A DNA stretch of 44,597 nt, taken from NCBI GenBank assembly GCA_029213145.1, contig JARGNK010000015.1, positions 1 through 44,597 of the forward strand, given 5' to 3'. The position numbers were made by a program, and so were the translations under genes. Below, one piece after another: positions 27,507 through 33,680 of this stretch (position 1 is the first letter of the stretch; each line of letters starts with the position of its first letter). This stretch comes from Rubripirellula sp. Lineage in GTDB: Bacteria > Planctomycetota > Planctomycetia > Pirellulales > Pirellulaceae. The notes below the pieces were generated by a model, which saw only the letters and a program-made list of their open reading frames with translations, had not been told where the DNA came from and did not search any database.

Positions 27507-28133
27507 GGCAGCACTCTGGTGGCAATGGGAATGCCAGTCACCTGCACATGCTGCAAGCCACTTAAGTCCAACACAGAACTATCAGCCGTTGCCGCATTCC
27601 GCTGTTCGACGTCGAAACTCTCGATTCGATCCAAGTGCTCAAGTCGATCCAACCAACTTCGCCGGGACGACAAATCCTTCGATCTCAAATCTATCGAAAG
27701 CAGAGGCGGCAATTTCGCAAGCGGGCCAGTCTCCACCGGCAACCGCAATTGCAAGGTGTCAATGAATATCGCTCGATCTGCTGGCCGCAACGTCCACGCG
27801 ATACAGGCCAGAGCCTGCAATGCGATGTCATCCGGCTTGGCAGAATGCACCACGTTACACCATTGCCTGTGTTGCCGATTCCGTGACTACAATGCGATCA
27901 CATCCTCTCGCAACTGCCGGATCGGTAACGCAGCCCAACTAATTTTTGCATTTCGCTCAGAGCGAAGATACGCACTACGAATTGACTTGGCGAGAACAAC
28001 GAAAAAAGACAGCGACCAAGAAGACCACCACGGTGATCGAACTGCGACTCACCTGCCGCCCGCGGGCACGCCTGCGGTAGGAAATCGGCAACAGATCCGG
28101 TGAAACCAACGAATTCGATTTTTGACGACTCAT
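27503..28133 (-). pseudogene. pilN: Broken PilN-like pilus assembly gene
   Basis: ATG 28133 overlaps the TGA of the PilM-like gene. The start reads MSRQKSN ... SPDLLPISYRRRARGRQ then SRSSITVVVFLVAVFF, the classic PilN head (a 'DLLP' motif, an Arg-rich stretch, a membrane helix). At a T6 run (plus strand A6, 28002-28007) the frame fails; with one T fewer it reads on as FFVVLAKSIRSAYLRSERNAK ending IRQLREDVIAL. An in-frame TAG follows at 27887-27889, after which the same frame continues to 27503 (SSRRSWLDRLEHLDRIESFD ... SVLDLSGLQHVQVTG), resembling the PilN C-terminus. One homopolymer slip plus one nonsense codon inactivate it. Confidence 0.75.
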
Positions 28134-28294
28134 TTCGACCTTGCCCCCATTCCCCAAGACTTGTCGAAATCAACAGCAGAGAATGCAAGTGACAACGCTA
28201 CCGCCACACCGGCATCCGACAGCTGCACCGGATTCACTTGTCGATTCAATTCGTCGTAGTGAGTGTCACTCCTGGTCTACTCGACCGCTCTCTT

Positions 28295-28336
28295 CTTGGG
28301 ATCAGGGCAACCCGTCTTGGGATCAGGGCAACCCGC
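28295..28336. repeat. 21-bp tandem duplication in PilM-like pseudogene
   Basis: Two adjacent 21-bp units begin CTTGGGATCAGGGCAACCCG and differ only at the last base. They encode a doubled heptapeptide (GCPDPKT / GCPDPKK) just before the in-frame TAG. The period keeps the frame. Confidence 0.9.
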
Positions 28337-28841
28337 CGCTGAGCGAGAACAACGCGGTCGAGCCCGACCGGCATACCGCCAATTCGCAGCAGGGCGGCCC
28401 AACAAGTTGGCCAGCAGCGAGTCAACCCCAGGAACCTCAGCAACTCGACCGCACAGCAACAATGGCAAATCAGGATTCACCGTTCCACCAAGACGACCTG
28501 CGTAACGAAACGTTGCGGTAACTTCCGAAGCTACCTGCTGGAGCCAAGGCTCTAATTCACTGACATGGGGCCGTCGATCTTCCGCCAAATTCAACAAACC
28601 TCAAGCGAGTGGCCCAAGATCGACTGGCCCTAGATATCGAATACCACCTTCAGTGTCGGTGATCACCCAAGCAACCGGGATTCCTCGCATCGCACGATCA
28701 AGAGCGACAACCTCCTGATCCAAAGCTGCGGCGATACGCGGCTTTTCCTCGCTTAGTTGTCGCTGATCGATATCCTCCAGCAGTTGATTCCAACCTCGCA
28801 AGATTGGGTCCGAATTCAAGATCGGTCGCGCGAACTGCCAT

Positions 28842-28867
28842 TGACGGGCACCGGGCTTTGCCCGTCA
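28842..28867. other. Perfect 9-bp inverted repeat at a gene junction
   Basis: TGACGGGCA, an 8-nt loop and TGCCCGTCA form a perfect hairpin. It spans the stop of the small membrane-protein gene and the start of the PilM-like gene. There is no T-run, so it is not an intrinsic terminator; it may hinder translation start or be a small palindromic insertion. Confidence 0.7.
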
Positions 28868-29197
28868 TAACTCCTTCTCCAAAATCCGCAAATTCCGAAC
28901 TGACTTCATCGCCACCAAGCCACCGAACGAGCAGGTTGCCGATGCAACAATCCACATCACCGAATTCAATCTTGAATCACCGGGAGCGGCCTGAGCAAAG
29001 ATGGCGCAGGCAAGAACACCACTCGCAATCACAACAAACGACAACTCCACTCTGGTTGTTACGAAAGGAAAATGACTCGATCGCTGAGCCTCCGTTGCTT
29101 CAGCGGCCTTTGCCGAATTAGGGGCCTTCAAATATTGGCCTGCGCATGCGCTGCAACTTTCCGGTACATGCTTTCTTGAAGACACAGTGTTACTCAC
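28865..29197 (-). CDS. Small two-helix membrane protein, function unknown
   Basis: The 110-residue frame starts at GTG 29197 with no clear ribosome site. A CSAC motif lies near residue 15, then two hydrophobic helices (VELSFVVIASGVLACAIFAQ and SVMWIVASATCSFGGLVAM) and a basic/acidic tail ending EKEL. The stop overlaps an ATG (ATGA) belonging to the PilM-like gene, so it looks like an operon member between the response regulator and the pilus genes. I do not recognise the family. It shows no internal lesion, but its neighbours are broken and its start region overlaps an 18-bp tandem repeat, so it may also be decaying. Confidence 0.5.
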   Translation of the reverse strand: MSNTVSSRKHVPESCSACAGQYLKAPNSAKAAEATEAQRSSHFPFVTTRVELSFVVIASGVLACAIFAQAAPGDSRLNSVMWIVASATCSFGGLVAMKSVRNLRILEKEL

Positions 29198-29235
29198 TGA
29201 CGCAGTGTTGCGAACTTACGCAGTGTTGCGAACTG
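29182..29235. repeat. 18-bp tandem repeat
   Basis: Two near-identical copies (ACGCAGTGTTGCGAACTT, and the same ending in G) lie at 29200-29235. A diverged third copy precedes them (ACACAGTGTTACTCACTG, 13 of 18 matching). They overlap the start of the small membrane protein gene. Confidence 0.85.
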
Positions 29236-29297
29236 GTGATGCAACCACCTTACGAGCATCGACCTCATGCGATCCACTAACGGCTAGAGGAATCGCC

Positions 29298-29774
29298 TCA
29301 GCCATTACCGGACGCCTCAGCTTGGGAACCGGAAGTACCACTTGAGTTACCCATTATCGGGAAGACTGCGGGCCGGGAGCCGATGCCTTGGGTTGGAACG
29401 TGCTTGAGAATTAGCTCGCTCAATTTCCTGGGACTGAAAGGCTTGTGCATCACCGCGACCAAGTTGTAGCGTGACTCCATGGCTTGACTATCTAACTCGA
29501 GCCCTTTTGCGGTGCAGAGAATCGCTGGTGGCCAAGGGTTCCTTTTGGTCTGAGTGGCCGCCAGGCGGTCGAGCAGTTCCAAGCCAGTACAAATCGGCAT
29601 CTGGTGATCCGTAACAAGAAAACGGATCCCACCGCGACACAACCGTTGGTAAGCAGCTTCGCCATCGCCGACCGATTCAACAGTGAAACCGGCGCGAGCG
29701 ATCGAGAATCCCATCACTCGCCGGAATACTGGATCATCTTCAGCAATCAGAATGATGGGTGGAGGTTGCGTCAT
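29298..29774 (-). CDS. Single-domain response regulator (REC, CheY-like)
   Basis: The receiver domain spans most of the roughly 158 residues. Acidic pocket EDDP, phospho-acceptor Asp in FLVTDHQMP, Ser/Thr switch in ILCTAKG and conserved Lys in MHKPFSPRKL are all present. I start at ATG 29774 (MTQPPPIILIAEDD) because the longer frame from 29828 adds residues without domain character. A Ser/Gly-rich tail of about 25 residues follows; there is no DNA-binding or enzymatic output domain. No histidine kinase is nearby. It lies between the prepilin and the broken pilus genes, so it may have served pilus or motility control; that is inference. Confidence 0.88.
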   Translation of the reverse strand: MTQPPPIILIAEDDPVFRRVMGFSIARAGFTVESVGDGEAAYQRLCRGGIRFLVTDHQMPICTGLELLDRLAATQTKRNPWPPAILCTAKGLELDSQAMESRYNLVAVMHKPFSPRKLSELILKHVPTQGIGSRPAVFPIMGNSSGTSGSQAEASGNG

Positions 29775-29946
29775 GAGAGAACATAAGGGCCGCACCGACC
29801 CATCCTGACCGAGATTCAAACCGGGCAATGATCAAAACGATCACCAGACATTCCGGCTAACGGCGGTCTGCTGCCTATTGCCCAGTTTCGCCGATCGCTA
29901 TTCCCCACCGTCCCATCGAAGCAAATGCCGATTGAATGTTCGACAA

Positions 29947-30372
29947 TCACCATTCGCAGCCGACTTCGCCGACACCAACATTGATTTTGAGTGAGCCATT
30001 GACTGGCTTGTAAGCCCAACCACCAGGCGACGCTACATCGGGCGTCACCGCAGTCGTCGTGTCCATATCGTTGTCGTAATAAACGGCGGCGTCATCGCGA
30101 GCGGACCCAATCGAGGGCGCAGGGAATGGGCCGTTTAACATGGCCGACATTGCCTCAGGCAAACTATTGATTGGTGGATAAATTCCGGAGCGTGCTCGAT
30201 ACATCTCAATTGCGTTTCGAAGCACAGCCAATTGTTGACGGGTCGTGTTCTGTTCGGCGGTCGTCGCCGTGCCAAGCATGCGCGGCGCGGCCACGGCCGC
30301 GATGATTCCTAAAATCAGGATCACGATCACCATCTCGATCAAGGAGACGCCTTTTCGCAGGTGATGCTTCAT
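29947..30372 (-). CDS. Type IV prepilin / type II secretion pseudopilin (GspG/GspH-like)
   Basis: The N-terminus MKHHLRKG-VSLIEMVIVILILGI is a textbook prepilin signal: a short basic leader, Gly before the cleavage site, Glu at mature position 5, then a hydrophobic helix. It would be cut by prepilin peptidase and polymerise at the inner membrane. The remaining ~115 residues fit a small GspG-like globular domain (AVLRNAIEMYRARSGIYPP, ending GWAYKPVNGSLKINVG). I start at ATG 30372; the longer frame from 30450 would put a non-prepilin segment ahead of the leader. No lesion is visible. It heads the decayed pilus region, so its export platform may no longer be made from here. Confidence 0.9.
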   Translation of the reverse strand: MKHHLRKGVSLIEMVIVILILGIIAAVAAPRMLGTATTAEQNTTRQQLAVLRNAIEMYRARSGIYPPINSLPEAMSAMLNGPFPAPSIGSARDDAAVYYDNDMDTTTAVTPDVASPGGWAYKPVNGSLKINVGVGEVGCEW

Positions 30373-30877
30373 GATTGGTTCAGCTTTTTTTTGTCGCAAG
30401 TAGAACGTTTCCACATCACGAAAATCTGGATGCGGTGTCGACGACGCCACAAGCCAAATGTCGTGAAGCGAACTATTGAGAGTCCCCGACGTAATTAGCC
30501 CGCGTCGCAGAGTAATTTACGATGCTGCAATGAGCATTCGCGAGAATGACTCACAATTCTGATAACTTTTTTCACCTCGCCGACCCATTGAACACCAGCG
30601 CAACCCCGCTTAATGGAACACCTCGATTTCCCGGTCTGACCTGCCTCAATGTTGCGATAACGAACCGCTTTGTTTCGAAGAAACAACAAGCGTTGCTGTA
30701 ACGACACCGCGCGGACATTCTGAAAGAAATCCAATAGGAGGCAGTCAAAACACCAAAACCTCACAGATCGCGATGCCAAACGAATGAAATAAAAATCTGG
30801 CAACTGATTTGGCGTGTCACTTGCGATGCCGAATGCTGACATCCGCTTTCCCGACGCCACGATTCACAGGCAGCACT
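30373..30877. other. Intergenic region between divergent prepilin and hypothetical gene
   Basis: Nothing coding is convincing here. A 121-codon minus-strand frame (30495-30860) has no family character and an unusual Cys/Arg/Leu composition. Promoters for both divergent genes should lie here, but I found no clear hexamer pair, RNA structure or repeat. Confidence 0.5.
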
Positions 30878-31753
30878 TTGAATAAACCATTCAAACAATT
30901 AACAGATCATGGACAGACGGGTCATGACGACAGCGAGCGTGATGATCACCTTCGTTTGGTGAAGCGGGTGCGACAGCGACAAATCTGGACGATCTTGTTT
31001 GCGATCATGCTTGCTTCGATTGCGTCGTTCGCAACTGCACAGTGACCCTCGGTCGAGAATCTAGACGAGGCTAGTGGCGTGCAACTCTATGCGGGGGTTA
31101 AGTTTTTTTCACCGAACCAGACCACATTTCGTTCCGGCGTCGCGACTGACGCAAAAGGCCCCGCGTTACAACCGACTGGCCGCCTAATCCCGACCGCGCG
31201 GCGTAGTGGCCATCCCCGGCCCGCATACGCCGAATTAGCTGCGGCATTAGCCAATTTTGATTTCGATGCTAATCCGGATGGCTGGCGTGCCGAGGTTGCG
31301 TTGCTTGATCGCAACGATCAACCAGTCCTCGCTCGGGGCACCGCCACGTTTGAATTAAAACCACGAATCGTAACCGAGGAGTCCGATCGCTTCGTCAATG
31401 CGACAAAGCATCCGATTCGCTGGACAAGACGATTGAGCTTTGACGCGGATGGCGTGGCTCGAATTAAGTTGCCGTTGAGGAATTCACTCAAACCGATGCT
31501 CGTCTGGATTTCGGCTAGTGATCCACGATTGGGAAGCCGATTCGGAACTTCAAGTTCCAATTTCCAAGACACCCGAACTCGTCAGTTGCATCGGAATTTC
31601 GTGACGAATGACCTCCGAACGGTGGTCGGCATGCCGCGAACGGGTGAACTTCGAGTTAGCAATTTGTTGCCTACCGAGGGTATGTACGAAGCGGTGAGCC
31701 CAGTTTCCGTTCGACCTTCAGTCTTGGTTGACACCCAGTGGCCGTACCGATAA
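30878..31753 (+). pseudogene. Exported/anchored hypothetical protein interrupted by a TGA
   Basis: A plus-strand frame from TTG 30878 (MNKPFKQLTDHG) encodes a polar head and a signal-anchor-like helix (IWTILFAIMLASIASFATAQ), then stops at TGA 31043-31045. The same frame stays open as PSVENLDEASGVQLYAGVKF, NFDFDANPDGWRAEVALLDR, LNSLKP-type segments and DLRTVVGMPRTGELRVSN to the TAA at 31751-31753. The Asp-rich, beta-type body is coherent protein and the head supplies its export signal, so this was probably one gene of about 290 codons with a nonsense mutation. A GTG at 31079 could start the downstream part without a signal peptide. I do not recognise the family. Confidence 0.6.
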
Positions 31754-31780
31754 GGTGCCTGTTGACGACGAGCAGACGCA

Positions 31781-31814
31781 TGCCCGGGCCCACAAAGGTT
31801 CGGGCAGTTTTTTT
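31781..31814 (+). terminator. Rho-independent terminator before nusA
   Basis: An 8-bp stem (TGCCCGGG with TTCGGGCA, two G-T pairs) is followed by seven T. It separates the hypothetical gene from nusA, whose start is about 40 nt downstream. Confidence 0.75.
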
Positions 31815-31855
31815 GTCTGGTTTCGCGCCCCGAGCCTTTTTCACCCCATTTCGCC

Positions 31856-33319
31856 ATGAATCCGCAAGACATCCTGCGTTACGTTGATTCGCTCCATCGC
31901 GAGAAAAACATCGACAAAGAGTTGGTGTTCATTGCCATCGAGTCAGCTCTGCAGACGGCCGCCAAGCGGCAATACGGGGAGGAAGCCGACATTACCGTTC
32001 AATTGGAACGGGACAATGGACGCATCCACGCCATTCTCGATGGCGAACCGTTGGGCGACGATCAAATCGGTCGAATCGGTGCCCAAACGGCCAAGCAAGT
32101 CATTATTCAGAAGGTAAAAGAGGCCGAACGCGACTCGCTGATGATCGAATACCGCGATCAAATTGGCGAAATCGTGAGCGGAATCATCGGCCGAGCCGAT
32201 GGAGGAGTAGCAACCGTCAACCTCGGCAACGTTGAAGCGATTCTACCTCGCAGCGAGCAAATCCCCGGGGAAACCCTTCATGCTGGCGAGCGGGTCCGAG
32301 CGGTTGTATTTGAGGTGCGGGCCACAGGAAATCGCATCCGCGTTGTGCTCAGCCGAACCCGTCCACAATTGGTGCAGAGGCTGTTCGAACAAGAAATCCC
32401 CGAACTCGGCGAAGAGATTATCTCGATTAAGTCGATCAGTCGCGAACCGGGGTACCGCAGCAAAGTTGCCGTCAGCAGCGTTGACTCGCAGATCGACCCA
32501 ATCGCTGTTTGCGTTGGCTATCGGGGCAGTCGAATTAAAGCCGTCCGTGAAGAACTTGCCGGTGAACACATCGACGTGGTCCGCTACAGCGACGATCCCG
32601 AGGTGCTGATTCCCAATGCGCTGCAACCAGCCGAAGTTGAGCAGGTCCTGCTGTGTGACATGATCGGACGAGCCATTGTCTTGGTCCAAGAAGACCAACT
32701 TTCGCTTGCGATCGGTCGCCGCGGTCAAAACGTTCGCCTTGGCAGCAAGCTATGCGGCTGGGATATCGAGATCATGACTAGCGGGGAATTGGAAGAACAG
32801 ATTGAAAGAGCCGTTGCCGGGTTTAGCCAAATCGATGGCGTTACCGAAGAAATCGCTCAAGCACTCGTTGAGCAAGGCTACCTGTCGTATGACGATCTCT
32901 CAGTGATCGAGCCAGACGCCCTGGTCGAAATGAGTGGCTTGCCCGAAGCGGAAGTTGATCGAATCGTCGACGTCGCGGAGCGAATGGGCGAAGAAGCTGA
33001 AATGGCAGCCGAGGAAGAGCGGAAGGCGCGGCGAGATCGCGACAAAGACGCCCCCGTGGCCGAAACTAGCGAAAAACCGGCCCCAAGCGGAGAGGCAGAA
33101 GAGAAGGCTACCTCTGAACAAGAGGATCAATCAGCTAGCACGGCCGAATCCGCTGAAGAAGCGAACGAAGAGACGGAACAAGCGGCTGCTGGCGAGAACA
33201 CCGCCAACGAAACGGCTGATCCGATCCCACAAGATGCGCCGATAGCGACCGAAGAATCAGCTTCTGAGCCACCTTCAGGCGAGGAATCGGGAACCGAAAC
33301 AACCACCGATAAGAGCTGA
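31856..33319 (+). CDS. nusA: Transcription termination/antitermination factor NusA
   Basis: NusA binds RNA polymerase and nascent RNA to control pausing, termination and antitermination. Visible domains: N-terminal polymerase-binding domain (NPQDILRYVDSLHREKNIDK, FIAIESALQTAAKRQYG), S1 domain around residues 100-165 (GEIVSGIIGRADGGVATVNL, VRAVVFEVRATGNRIRVVLS), two KH domains (DPIAVCVGYRGSRIKAVREE; QLSLAIGRRGQNVRLGSKL), then a helix-hairpin segment (EIAQALVEQGYLSYDDLSVI). The last ~95 residues are a low-complexity Glu/Ala-rich acidic tail, longer than in most bacteria. There is no obvious ribosome site. It begins the nusA-infB-rbfA block; rimP is not in front of it here. Confidence 0.97.
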   Translation: MNPQDILRYVDSLHREKNIDKELVFIAIESALQTAAKRQYGEEADITVQLERDNGRIHAILDGEPLGDDQIGRIGAQTAKQVIIQKVKEAERDSLMIEYRDQIGEIVSGIIGRADGGVATVNLGNVEAILPRSEQIPGETLHAGERVRAVVFEVRATGNRIRVVLSRTRPQLVQRLFEQEIPELGEEIISIKSISREPGYRSKVAVSSVDSQIDPIAVCVGYRGSRIKAVREELAGEHIDVVRYSDDPEVLIPNALQPAEVEQVLLCDMIGRAIVLVQEDQLSLAIGRRGQNVRLGSKLCGWDIEIMTSGELEEQIERAVAGFSQIDGVTEEIAQALVEQGYLSYDDLSVIEPDALVEMSGLPEAEVDRIVDVAERMGEEAEMAAEEERKARRDRDKDAPVAETSEKPAPSGEAEEKATSEQEDQSASTAESAEEANEETEQAAAGENTANETADPIPQDAPIATEESASEPPSGEESGTETTTDKS

Positions 33320-33680
33320 CATCACCAAATGGGTGGGGCCCAAAGTCCGCCCAGACTCGCTCCCCAAGCGGAAAACTTCTGGCGAAACCGGCCGAAAGTG
33401 GCCACCCCGACCTCTCCGCCGCAAAGCTTTTTCGTTATCTTATGGGAAGTTGGACCAGTTAAAGCGGTTGCCGGTATCGGAATCGTCACGCTGGGAAGTC
33501 GTTGAAATCATCCCGACGCGGTGTTCCAGGGAATCACCGCGGCGATGGAGGAACACATTTATGTGACGTAGATAACCACAACGGAACCCGCCCGCGAATC
33601 GGGCAAATTCCCGTACAAAGCTCAACGAATACAACTGTTCGCTTGACGGGTTCCCCAATCGATTGACAGGATTTTCGCCC
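33320..33680. other. nusA-infB intergenic region
   Basis: About 360 nt with no convincing gene: a 77-codon plus-strand frame (33333-33566) is basic but matches no family I know, including the YlxR protein often found at this place. No terminator with a T-run is visible, so nusA and infB may be cotranscribed or infB may have its own promoter here. Confidence 0.5.

Larger units (their letters stand above)
28130..28868 (-). pseudogene. Broken PilM-like (pilus/T2SS actin-like or GspL-type) gene
   Basis: ATG 28868 overlaps the stop of the upstream membrane-protein gene. Deleting 7 nt between two GCCCG direct repeats (about 28845-28858) joins MTGKAR to QWQFARPILNSDPILRGW. The frame then runs to TGA 28601-28603 after GIRYLGPVDLGPLA, continues in frame as GLLNLAEDRRPHVSELEPW and LQQVASEVTATFRYAG, LLLCGRVAEVPGVDSLLANL, meets TAG 28277-28279, and continues in frame (NRQVNPVQLSDAGVAVALSL) to TGA 28130-28132. 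The middle part resembles the end of PilM (EI-type helix, then 'LCGRxAxxPGVDxxLA'). Only about 245 codons exist, so the actin-like N-terminus may have been deleted, or this is a shorter relative. Three lesions. Confidence 0.6.

Noticed and set aside
30495-30860. A 121-codon minus-strand open frame upstream of the prepilin
   Set aside because: Cys/Arg-rich, no domain pattern, no ribosome site, and it overlaps the start region of the plus-strand hypothetical gene. Probably chance.
26297-31753. Several in-frame TGA codons (31043, 28865, 28601, 27088) suggested UGA recoding to Trp or Sec
   Set aside because: TAG interruptions (28277, 27887, 26652) and frameshifts occur in the same genes, TGA ends normal genes elsewhere in the window, and no SECIS-like element was seen. 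Pseudogene decay explains all of it.
33333-33566. A 77-codon plus-strand frame between nusA and infB, considered as a YlxR-type gene
   Set aside because: It lacks the YlxR motif (GRGAYVC and related) and a ribosome site; its basic composition follows local base content.
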